Assembly: GCA_030248295.1 (NCBI GenBank)
Contig: JASANH010000167.1
Span: 372,001-436,000 of the forward strand
Source of the DNA: Mesodorylaimus sp. YZB2_4
Lineage: Eukaryota; Nematoda; Enoplea; Dorylaimida; Dorylaimidae
Reading direction: 5' to 3'
Length of the DNA: 64,000 nucleotides
Within the stretch, counting starts at the first letter, position 1. The number at the start of each line of letters is the position of its first letter. The notes beneath the pieces are model-generated. The model saw only the letters and a program-made list of their open reading frames with translations. It was not told the DNA's origin and did no database searches. Shown one piece after another: positions 52,974-63,340 of the stretch. The translations under genes were made by a program, and so were the position numbers.

Positions 52974-53689
52974 GTAACTATATTTCTATTCAGAATTTAC
53001 AACTACTCATTTTTAAACATTCCAGTCCAGTAGTCATAATATGGATTGGGACAATTCCTGACGAAGCCAAGACAGGCATACTCCAAGATGGGACTAATGT
53101 GTAGGAGTAACGAATCTCCGCTAGGCCAGTTTCAAAGACAGTACATGGCTGAAATTAGACTGAAAGTTACTACAAAATCAGCACACAAAAAACCGTATTG
53201 GCTCAAAACATCGCAAGGTAGCATTGAAGTCGCATTCGGAACATGGCATCGGACTAACAGAAAAATTGATGGTCAGATATTCATGCATTCGTAGCATTGG
53301 TCGTAAGTTTCAATTGGCCAGCAGAAAACACCAAAGTAGGCAAAAAAGTGTAGTAAAACAATTATCATATGAAAGTTATATGGGTCTCCATGAAGCAGCC
53401 TTTTTCCGTAAATCGTACCATATGTACAGCACTTATAATTGTTTGCAATTCACAGTTCATGACCATTGCGTGTAAAAGTACGTATACAGTAATTAAAAAT
53501 CGCATAGCTAATTCGTCAATTGTAGGCGATCCGAATTTCACTTCACACCACGAATTCCATGTACCTAATTGGCATACATACATGAAAAATACTATACATG
53601 CAGTAAAATACTGCTCCCCATGGACACCCCAGTGGAAATCAAAAATCGAACTCTGCCAGGCGCGCCCTGGATAACGAGCTTTTAAAAAT

Positions 53690-55340
53690 ACCTTACTGGA
53701 TTTGGTCATTTTTGGTGACTCTTCTCGACACATTTCAACAATGCTCTTGCCACTGTTTTCTGACCACAACGCATTATCGGTCTCAATGCGTAGTCTTACC
53801 ACCAAAAGGCAGCCTGACACAAGTCACATTCGGTTGATTAAACGAGCCGATTGGACCGCCGTAAATAAACGTCTTCGGCAACTGGATTTGTGCTGAATAG
53901 TGAAAAATGTGCTGACTCTGTCGATTCAGCTTGTGTCTCCTTGACGAATTCGGTCCTCGATACCTTGACCGCCTTGGTGCCTGGGAAGATGATTCGTTTG
54001 GACAAACGAAACTCTTGGATTTCGGCTATTTTGTCATTGATCCGACGAAAAAATTTCACATACAAGGTATGGAAGCGTACTGGTTCTAATTTGGATCGAC
54101 AATTATTTTTCTCATTGCAATCTCAGTGCAAGAAAGCTATTCGAAAGGTGAAAGTGGCATCTATCACTACCACATTTCCAAACTGCGACAGCTCGGCAGC
54201 ATTTTGGCAGGCTTACAAAAGATTATTAACTGAGGATCGCAAATTGCCCGTCTAGTCGACGATTTTGATCGACCTCTCCTCAGCAATGTGGAGAAAGCAA
54301 ATGCTTTGAATCAATATTTTTCGACTTGCTTTACGTCAGCTAATTCTATCAAACTTCGCCAACTCGTAGATGATTTTATGGGTTATTAGGTCAGTGAGGC
54401 CTCCGTTCGAAGACAAATCAATCAGATGAAGGTGAGCAGCGCCCCTGGTGAGGATGGACTCTCGCCACATATTATCCGTGATATCGCCTCTTCGATCATT
54501 CCGGCACTTACGCTTCTTTTTAATCATTCGATGCGAGAAGAGCAATTTCCTGAAGTATGGAAATGTGCCAAGGTCGTGCCGATTCCCAAGGCTGGAGAAA
54601 AGAACAAAGCGCATTTTTTGCGCATGGGCTCGAGATTCCGGTTCGGATTTTAGCATCGAAAAATTCCAAGGGGTTTTTTCGATAGGGTCATCAAAAATTG
54701 GATTCGGTGCCCAAGATCACGGTCCTTGGTCAAAGAGTGGAGTTCCTCGTGAAGGTAAAATATCTTGGGATCACTTTTGACTGTCATTTCGATTTCTCAG
54801 GTCGCGTATCTGATTTAGTTCGTAAGTGCAATACAATGATTGGCGTATTGAGAAGGGAGCTTGGTAGGCATGCACCTCCGTCTGTGTTTGGTAGAGTGTA
54901 TGATTCATGTATTAGGTCGGTCTTGGAATATGGATCAGCAAGTTGGGATCCTGTCAATAAATGTGATATTGACTATCTGGAAAGGGCGAATAAGTTTGCT
55001 GTGCGATTGTAACCATGTCTTACAAGGACGCCTTGGTAAAGGCAGGCTGGTCCACTTTACGTATATGAGCGATGTAAACGTGCAAAATTGGGTTTATTTT
55101 AAAAGCTTTACCACGGGCTTGATGATTTTAGGAATTCTCGACTTACACACAAACCTGATTGTCGTGTTAGCAGGCGACTGTGTGAACCAAATCATTTGGT
55201 TATTTCAAGTCATAATTTCGAGTCCTACAAACGAAGTTTTGTGTTTTCTACAACTTTCGGTTTGATGGAACTCTGTAACAGGGATTACGCTTGGTCAACT
55301 CTTCGTGAATTGTGTGGCGCCAGCATGCAAGACTGAATAC
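53690..55340 (+). pseudogene. Non-LTR retrotransposon (LINE, CR1/Jockey-like) with deleted RT core
   Basis: From 5': the end of an APE-type endonuclease (FSDHNALSVSM, SDH motif at about 53758), a linker (RNSWISAILSLIRRKN, KAIRKVK), the reverse transcriptase start (SSAPGEDGLSPHIIRDIA, FPEVWKCAKVVPIPK, 54426-54600), a jump, and the C-terminal part (VKYLGITFDCHFDFSG, YDSCIRSVLEYGSASWDP, 54698-55012), then a degraded tail to about 55340. The catalytic FADD block between VPIPK and YLGITFD is missing, and several frameshifts are present, so it is inactive. It lies in the palindrome spacer. Confidence 0.82.
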
Positions 55341-55454
55341 ATAATCAGCGCCTGAACCCATCGACTCAATGTTTCACGACTTGGGTACTCTAGCTGCGCT
55401 ATTTAATATGGTCGGTATATACCCGTACTGTTAAGGTACGTCTCAACTTCAAGC

Positions 55455-56005
55455 CTTTGCGACTAGCGCGACGCGCTTGATCTGAATGTTTTGCTTGGCA
55501 GCGGGGGTATCCGCAGCCTGCAGCTTATAGCATTATATTATTAGCGATATCTAACTCGGTTCGACTAAGCCGCCTTTACAGCCAGGCAAGAACCAAAGCA
55601 GGGTCGAAATAAACCTAGTTTTGTTGCCGCCAGTCAGGATAGACGTTGGTGGCGGCGCATCCGCTGCCTGTGAAGGATAAAAGTCATCTCCAGGGCCCCC
55701 CCCCCCCCAGGGAAATCATCTGAGTGTATAGGCTAACACTTAACGCCCGTCCCTTCTCCTTCCTCCCTGCTATCTGCCAGAACAATTTCGATTTGCTGGC
55801 TTATCAGACAGCAGGGCTGCATGGTGAAGTTAGATTTGGGTTCAGCGGCGCTTCGATCCGCGATACTGAATTATTAAAGACGCCTCGCACGAAGCCCCAT
55901 TAGCCATCGCAATGTCGAGGTCCTAAGTGTGGTACCTCTCCTTGGTTATTCCCCGCACAACAGGGCTGCTCGTCTGATAGCCCTTTGTATTTGTATCAAC
56001 AAAAG
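55455..56005 (+). repeat. Repeat R2, full copy (left bracket of the lectin cassette)
   Basis: From GACTAGCGCGACGCGCTT through GCTTGGCAGCGGGGGTATCC, GACGTTGGTGGCG, a C tract (55698-55710) and CAGCAGGGCTGCATGG to CCCGCACAACAGGG. The same order is found inverted at 62870-63340. The pair brackets the 56.0-62.9 kb block. Confidence 0.75.
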
Positions 56006-56317
56006 GTCTCTTCGATTTGGCGGGTATAATAATGGTTCTGTCATTAAAAACCTCGAGTTGAAAATTTTAGCCATTCTTAGGGGCCTCCTCGCCAGCAACA
56101 AGTGGTACAATTGGTTTTAAAAGCGTGGGTTGGCTTTTCATAACAGGTATCTCGAAATTGACCTATTGACTCGGCTCCTAGTGCGCAGTCGCCTGGTCGA
56201 CCATCGACTAGTTGGTTCAATGTCGCGCTGATTTTGGTTTTCCATCGCACAGCAGCACAAGGTGAGTAACAAAAAGTTTGCTTATCGTCTAGTTTGTATC
56301 GATTAAATTGCCAGCAG

Positions 56318-58255
56318 GGACCCAAAATTGTACTGCCGTGGATGGGCTGCTGCACGGAGGTCGATGTTATTTCGCGACTAATATCAGATCGACTTGGAAT
56401 AATGCTTGGGTGAATTGCCAGAAAAATGGCGGAGCCTTGGCTCAAATACACACGCAAGCAGAGATGGATGCACTTCATGGATATATGCAGGTACTGAAAT
56501 TTACCTTATGAGATAAGTTGTGCGCCAGGAGATTTACGCAAAACAGCCGCGGTGGCTCAGTTACTTAAGGCGTGGGTCCTGCATTGCTCGGGCCAGCAAC
56601 GCTGACCAGAAGCCGCAGTTCAGTTCTGGCTGAGGACTGCAGTTTAGTAAGCCGATCGCTGGCCTTGCACACCTGACTCACCCGATACTGTCGAGTGGCG
56701 GAAGCCGAACGAGAAGACAATTAGGAAAATGGTTCTCGGACACCAGTGGGGAAGGTCCCTCCTTTCTCGCCCAATATCATCCTGGGATGCTGGTGCTGGC
56801 ACAGGATGCGTCGGAGCAGAGGTGCTCCTAGTGGAGACACACAGAGGGAGGCTGCCGTGAGCTGGTCACCTCACGACCCTGCTTGTCATAACAGGGCTTT
56901 GGGCAAGACGGGATGATAGTCATGTGGGGAACTTGGGCGGCACAGCAACCCACTGAAATTTTTAAAAAACAACCAAAAAAGAGATATATTCTGTCGTGCT
57001 GGGGCAGGGTGACTCTAAGAGAGTGAATTCCCCTCAGTGATTCGACTGAATGAGACATACGCCGTTTTCCCAAATGTGACAGTTTCACCAATCGTCTCAG
57101 TCGGGGTGGGGGTGAATGCGATCAAGTAAGGGAATTGTCACAAGATCCATCAATCAACCCGCTTCATTAAAAGGTCAGAACACGAGTGCAATAAGAAATC
57201 AAAGAATTTGTGAACCAGATTCTGTAAGCTCGGCAAATCCTAGTCTCTTGCGCAAAAGCCAGGTCCAGGATTTACAAAATTCTAGTCCCCATGCAGCAAT
57301 GTTAATTTATTTTGAGTTCAGTCAGGGCACTGTCCAGTATGTCTTACCTGAAGACGAAAATTAGGAAACCGTTTTCCAAAGAGACTTTTTTGATCACTTT
57401 GAATTTGCAATTGTTATAAGTCGACTTTAAAATCTCATTTTCAGATCAGCATGAAAAAAAAAGAGTAGGATAGTGCGAAGGATGAATATTATGAAGGACT
57501 GAACGTAGTGATCACCATACAATACTTGACTAGAACAAGCAACTTCTGCTTTTTTGTAAATATTTTATCACATTGGCAACAATAATCAGTTACTCAATCG
57601 ATGATGCTCCTTGAAGACTGATATAACTAAAAAAGTACTTTCGTGTTAAACTTTTTCAGGACCGCTTCAATAACGACACCTATTTTTGGCTGGCATTACA
57701 GCGCGATAATAATGTCGATGGCAACATATCCTGTTCAGACACACAGATCTCGACTTATTGGTACACTGACGTGCGAACGAAAATTGTGGCGATGCCAGCT
57801 TCTGATACATGGATTAAATATGAAATTTGCTCCGAGACGGACACTCATCCTTCGGAGTTTTGCAATTTTTGGTATCGGGGCGTAGTCGGCGACATGAGTT
57901 GTTCATATCCAAGACCTCAGGCCTTGTGCCATTTCAACAGTATTGGTCTGTTTTTGCATTTTTCGCGAACCTAATCCTTTATTTTTTTCTAGCGTATGAG
58001 CAAAATTACACCAAAACTGACGTCTGCGTGACAGAAAATCCAATCGAGACCACGTTCGCACAGCAGCCGTACAATTGCGCAATCGCATGCACACAAAGGA
58101 TCTGGTGTCGCAGTTTTAATTTTATACAAGACCTCGATGGATGTTTCAATCACAAATGTCAGCTTTTCACATGGTCAGTTTTCGATAACCCCGGTCCAAG
58201 CACCATTCCAGTTTCAACGAATGATACTTGCATTCACTACAATTTCATGGCCTGA
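56318..58255 (+). CDS. Secreted-type C-type lectin with PAN/Apple-like domain
   Basis: Three exons join in phase: 56318-56490 (CTLD first half: CYFATNIRSTWNNAW, CQKNGGALAQIHTQ), 57660-57939 (second half: YFWLALQRDNN, ISTYWYTD, CSYPRPQALC) and 57993-58255 (PAN-like: YEQNYTKTDVC, NCAIACTQRIWCRSF, CQLFTWSVFDNPG, CIHYNFMA). Cys spacing fits both folds. EPN/QPD sugar-binding triplets are not seen, so Ca-dependent sugar binding is doubtful. Such proteins are usually extracellular, in immunity or matrix. A hydrophobic peptide just upstream (FNVALILVF, ending at a GTGAGT donor at 56260 in the right phase) could be a signal peptide exon, but no ATG stands in its frame. A SINE sits in the intron between the CTLD halves. 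Confidence 0.75.
56540..57070 (+). mobile_element. SINE S3, right arm copy
   Basis: Starts CGCGGTGGCTCAGTTACTTAA and contains GCAGTTCAGTTCTGG; partner of 50720-51262. It lies inside the lectin intron. Confidence 0.6.
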
Positions 58256-58429
58256 ACAATTCAAGGACTGCAAAAATATTAGAATCTTTCTAAAAAAATT
58301 CACAGACTGATCGTGAGATTTGTCGGCATATATTTTCTGTCGCGAGTATACTCGCTTCCTTCTTCTTGGCTTGTCACAGTATTGACTTTGCTTCGGAATA
58401 AATATATGATGCATGGACTTACTGGTGAC

Positions 58430-58700
58430 GGTGCATAGGGGGTTGTACCAATACAAAGGGCTATCAGATGAGCGCCCCTGTTGTGCGGGGAATAACCAAG
58501 GAGAGGTACTATACTTGGGCCCTAGACATCGCGATGGCTGGTGGGTATATGCAGATTGCACGTGCACACGCTCATCTTGTGAGGCTTCGACCGAGGCGTC
58601 GTTAATAATTCAGTACTGCAGATCGAAGCACCGTTGAACCCAAATCTAACTTTCACCATGCAGCCCTGCTGGTTGATGCTAGCCAATCGTGATAGTTCTG
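58430..58700 (-). repeat. Repeat R2, partial copy in the right arm
   Basis: Reverse complement of 47815-48095, immediately 3' of the lectin gene. Confidence 0.7.
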
Positions 58701-58776
58701 GGCTTTCAATCCTTTCAATTCAATCCTGTTTAAGACCTGAATCCGCCATTTCAAATTCGCTTGACGCCATTGCGAC

Positions 58777-59956
58777 CCAGGATCGACCGAACACGGTTTT
58801 TGCACTGAACCGAACCTTACCGAACTTTTTCTTAAATCTCGCCGAGTTCGAATCGAACCGCACCGAACCGAACTACCTACCAAACCGAGTAGAATTTTCT
58901 TTGTTCACCATTAGCACATCCTACATAAAGTATCATCATCTATATCAAGTGCCATAAAGAGTGACCCGCTAATGTTTCGTCTTCTACCAGCCTAAATCTG
59001 CAAGTTATCGCGGTAAATTCGATACCATTGTGTTTAGCATTCGATTCTGAGTCAGTTTGACCTAATTCGCTAGCAATTATGTTCACCATTCGTTTTTAAA
59101 ATGCGATATAGCCGAAGTACCAACTTTCTCAACTTTTTTTACAATATCCAAACGAATTCGTTTCGGCAAGCTTTAATTCAGCTTTTGGAGTTGCTTTGGA
59201 CTTCAATCGATCCCAGTTCATTGCACGAGCAAATTTTTCCCAGACTGAGTAGTCTGATGGTTCAAATTGGGACTATTCAGAGGCCAACGCTTAGCTTCGA
59301 TAAAATCAGGGAAAGTGATCCCTGCACCATTTCTCTGAATCTTTGTGGGTTTGAGCCTTCGCGCCATCTTGCTGAGATGTCCAGTTGTTCCCAAATACCT
59401 TTCTTTCATATTTCTTAGCTGCTGGCAAGCCATTTCCATATGAACGGAATCATTGACTGTAACTTCACCCGACATGACCAGCGGTGTAACCAAATTTCTG
59501 AGGTCTTGACTTTTCATTTGTTGTGCAGGCAACTGTTCAATATTATGGACACTGATTTGTGAGTGCTTTGCCTGATGATGCAAATGCTCTATCCTTCCTG
59601 TGTTAGTGTTAAGTTTACTACAACGCGACTGCTTCCGTAGAAAACTAGCCATTTTATGTTAGTGTCATTCTTTATGGCACCCGATATTTTCAAAATATTC
59701 ATAAGACACTCCTTTTTAATCATTTTTCAAATTGGATTTAGAAGATAATGAAGAAAGGACCAGATAATTAAGAAAAAGGACAGAGAAATTTATAGCTAAA
59801 ACGAAACCTCAAACAAAATGACCGCGTTTTTCCAATAAAAACAATTTCGAAATTGGTTGTTCGGATCGGTGGTTCGGTCCAAAAAAGCCGGTTCGGTTCG
59901 GTTCGGTAAAAATCGCCAGTCCGGTGGTTCGGTTCGGCCGGTTCGGTCGATGCTGG
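58777..59956. mobile_element. hAT-like element with 8-base duplication, carrying a Tc1-like fragment
   Basis: Flanked by ATTGCGAC at 58769-58776 and 59957-59964. The ends are CCAGGATCGACCGAAC and, inverted, CCAGCATCGACCGAAC, with GGTTCGGTTCGG-type subterminal words. The left palindrome arm has the empty site (GTCGCAAT, 47593-47600), proving the borders. The minus strand inside (59652-59218) encodes a peptide with FPDFIEAKRWPLNSPNLN, which looks like the last DDE box of a Tc1/mariner-type transposase rather than hAT; a following stop and frame breaks show it is degraded, possibly a nested insertion. Confidence 0.8.
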
Positions 59957-60299
59957 ATTGCGACTATCCCAGGGCATTTTGGCCAGTGCGTGGCGTTACT
60001 CCGTTCTGTCGATTCTTTCCAGCCTCATCTCTTTCAGCTCGTTCTCAACATGGTGTTATATTTTTATTTATCGCAATGCACTGGTATTTACTATGTGGCC
60101 CCGCGTCGCGTGTTCCTTCTCTCACTTTTTGTTAACTTTTTGCGACTTTTCGAAACCGTTTTTCCACCCAGTTATTTCACATTCGGTTTTTGTACATCTG
60201 TCATGTTATGCCTCCTCTATGCTCATAGTTTTGGTGCGTGGATAGTCTTTGTTCATGGGGTGGAAATGCACTTGTGCGCTGTCAGGCTCTAACCTCTGT

Positions 60300-60650
60300 C
60301 CTCATTGGGAGCACCACAGGGTGTCCACCCCGAGCCATGCGGTGTGAAGTTGGGTGCCTTGGGTTAGATATGATTTTGTGTTGTCCATACCTTCTATGCC
60401 ATGTCTTTTTGCTGTTGCCCTTAATAGTCTTATTATCCTCACGATAGAGTGCACCAAAATCAGGCCAAGTGGCACCCCGTCGAATGCTTTCCAAGTCCAA
60501 GAATGCCATGCGCACTGTCTTCCTTCTGTCAAAGTGCCTTATGACCAGGCGAGCCGCGCCAAAGGATCTGTGGTTCCAATACCTTACACGAATCCACATT
60601 AGATCGGCGAGGTTGTGCATAAACACTGTGAAATAAACTCTCTCATTTCT
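60300..60650 (-). pseudogene. Reverse transcriptase fragment of a second LINE
   Basis: On the minus strand the frame reads RRKTVRMAFLDLE and, one frame over, KAFDGVPLGLI, which together match the conserved (A)FLDLEKAFD.VP block of RTE/RT-type LINEs. Frames are broken. It is present only in the right arm. Confidence 0.55.
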
Positions 60651-61020
60651 AAACAATCACAGTCGAGAACCAGCCAGTATATCTGTGCCCCTAGTGGCTA
60701 GAAATTTCTTCCGACGTTGGGTAACTCGCTATTTGGAGGCCCTCACATATACGCCTAGTTATACGCACGGTACTCGCGGATGTCAGCATCACACAGCACA
60801 GTGCAGTGTGCAGGGAATAGGACTCTCGCAGGTTTTCACTTTCTCAGTCGCTCCAATTGACGATGACCCAAGCACTCGAGCTTGAACTCAATTCGCATGC
60901 AGCACGCACCAGCAACATTGGCGGATAAGTCGCATAATGAATGTGAACCATGTCAAATCCTGGGCTAGTCCACCTCCGATCAAGTCAGCCAGATAGCTGA
61001 GGGCTCGGCTGGGTCTGTCA
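60651..61020. other. Right-arm stretch without recognised gene
   Basis: Short ORFs only; homology to the left arm resumes near 60980-61040 (GGGCGGTACGC-like words at 42610). Confidence 0.35.
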
Positions 61021-61472
61021 GAGCGTACCGCCCTTATCAACTGACAATATGAACAGCTAACAAAATACTAGTAAGCTGCACAAAAAATCTTATAAGCTAT
61101 GAAAAATTAATGCTAGGATTTACAAACTCCTGCATTTTGGATTCCTGCAGGATTTCCAAATTTATATCTCAAACGCATATCTTAGCTCCCAATAAAATAC
61201 AGATGTAGGTACGATATTAATATTAATTAGATACAGATAAAGATATGGATTCCCATATTAACACTCGCATTGCTCAGAAATGTTCCCTAAAATGGTAAAC
61301 AGTACGAGAATCTTCTTGAAAAAAGATCAAGGCTTTGCTTGATACTGCGTGGCCACTATTAGCTATCAGCGTCCTGTGAAAAGTTCCTACTGAAAATCAG
61401 TGTGACAGAATTTGAAGCAGTTTAGTGCTTCCGAAGAACTATCAAAAATGACTGTCATCAAGTACTTTTTGA

Positions 61473-61739
61473 TTGCAACATTGCAAATCTCAAATATTTT
61501 TGCCATCATTTAATCTTTTAGCATGTCAGATAGAATCGCAGAAACGGATGATGGTCAGTGATCAGGGGTCATCGATTGGTGATTTGCGGGAGCCTACTGT
61601 CTCACCGACTGGCTCGGCATCGAATGGCCGATACTGCTTCCCGATAGATAGTGATCAATCGATGAATTCGAATCATCCATTGGCTCAAGATTTCCTGTTG
61701 AGCAAAATGCAAAAATCGATCAGCCAATACGAATTGTAA
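61473..61739 (+). CDS. Unknown conserved exon-like ORF (right palindrome copy)
   Basis: An 88-residue frame, counterpart of 42268-42002. Preceded by an acceptor-like TAATCTTTTAG at 61521. The shared core SASNGRYCFPIDSDQSM is conserved; the C-terminus is SISQYEL against GKSELK. Probably a terminal exon of an unknown gene, since no start with context is convincing. Confidence 0.5.
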   Translation: MQHCKSQIFLPSFNLLACQIESQKRMMVSDQGSSIGDLREPTVSPTGSASNGRYCFPIDSDQSMNSNHPLAQDFLLSKMQKSISQYEL

Positions 61740-62289
61740 TTAATTAAAAAAAAACATCGAAGTCGATCGATAATTAAAATCAATATTCTAAAAGTACACC
61801 CAAACTGTGGATTTTTTGGATTCTGTCGTGGGCGTGGCTTACAGTAGTGTGGCCAATCGAATTACGAATTAGTAGGATAGCCAGGATTTTTGATGGATTG
61901 AAAAGGCTGGATTGTTTTTTGCGGGTGTTGCCTTTTTCAAATGACAAATTGATTGTCATTTTCTTGCCAGTAGGTCCTGGCAATCGGTTCGATGTTGCAT
62001 TTCTTGAAATATTCTTCTTCAAAAACGCATTTTTTTGCTTCGCCCTGATCAAACTCTGAGTTGACTGCTGGAGGCCACTTTCGAGCTGCAGTCTCGAGGG
62101 TGTCCTTTTGTGATACTGGCCTTTTCCTGAGTACCTCGCAAGCACGCGCAAGCAGTTGAGTGCCTTTTAAAGAACTATCAAAATGACTGCGTGAAGTACT
62201 CTTAATTGCAACGCCCTGTGCACGTTGATGTTGCAAATCTCAAATAAAAAAGCCCGACATCTGTTTCGTTGGCCGGGTGGACGGGTCTC

Positions 62290-62460
62290 AAATATGTAAT
62301 TGGGGAAAAGGTATCTAGTTCAATTGTTCGCCTGCAATTATTCGTCCAAACAGTTGTTCGCTTATGCAATTTTTCGCTAACAGTTATTCGCCTTTAAATT
62401 CTTCGACATAGCAAATGTTCGCCATGCAATTTTGTTCGCCATGTACTATACTGTAACACG
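62290..62460. mobile_element. MULE terminal-repeat relic
   Basis: Carries six or more TTGTTCGC/TTATTCGC-type words (CAATTGTTCGCC, CAGTTGTTCGCT, AATTTTGTTCGCC) like the ends of the MULE at 49048-50334. No coding part is attached. Confidence 0.55.
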
Positions 62461-62869
62461 TGAACTGCTTTGATGCCATGGTCGACATACCAACAAGACA
62501 AGTCATGATCAATCATGATTTTTCTTGTTGGTCTACTGCCTGGAAGACTTTTCATGGGGAAGGCACTGTTTGGCATAGAATCTGTAGCTTCTTGCTCCTC
62601 GACATATTCGTACTCAGTCCTGGCAGATTCTAAATGTGCCAAAAACCCTTGTTGAGAAATCTACATTATGGGCAGGGATAATTATCAGTATCGGTCAGTG
62701 CTAGGTATGTAGGCCAACAATAATAGCATGTTTATTTGTGCGGCATTTTCATCATGGTGACACCCAGCTTTGTCAGAGACATAGAACTGCGACTATGCGA
62801 GAAGAAATTATTTCTCCGTAAAGAATTGTGTAATACTGTAAATCCTCAATTGTTATTTGGTTTGAAGGG
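62461..62869. other. Unassigned stretch
   Basis: Contains ATGATTGATCATGA/AATCATGATTT palindromic words at about 62505-62520 and no recognised gene. Confidence 0.3.
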
Positions 62870-63340
62870 GCAATATGAAGACTGCACGTGCACACGCTCA
62901 TCTTGTTAGGCTTCGACCGAGGCGTCCTTAATACTTCAGTACTGCAGATCGAAGCGCCGCTGAACTTCAATCTAACTTTCGCCATGCAGCCCCACTGTCT
63001 GATTAGCCAGCCAATCGGAATAGTTCTTGCAGATAGCAGGGTGGTAGGAGAAGGGACGGGGGATTCCCCTTGGGGGGAAGGGGGGGCCCTGGAGATGACT
63101 TTTATCCATCACAGGCAGCGGATGCAACGCCACCAACGTCTAGCCTTACTAGCGGCAATAAAACCATGGTTTATTTCGACCTTGCTTCAGTTCTTGCCTA
63201 GCTGCAAAAGCGGTTTAGTCGCACCACAGGTTAGATATCACGAATAATATGAGGTTATCAGTCAATATGGGCTGCGGATACCCCCGCTGCCAAGCAAAAA
63301 ATTCCCAGAAAGCGCGTCGCGCTAGTGCAAGTGCTGCAAG
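62870..63340 (-). repeat. Repeat R2, full copy (right bracket)
   Basis: Reverse complement of 55455-56005, including the GC-rich CGCGTCGCGCTAG end and the C/G tract (63060-63090). It is not itself part of the palindrome's left arm, where only a partial R2 remains. Confidence 0.72.

Larger units (their letters stand above)
56507..62280. repeat. Right arm of the large imperfect palindrome
   Basis: Inverted counterpart of 40430-51290; pairings are listed there. Right-arm-only sequence includes the hAT-like element 58777-59956 and the LINE-like block 60220-61000. Homology begins near GATAAGTTGTGCGCCAGG (56511) and fades after 62275. Confidence 0.75.
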
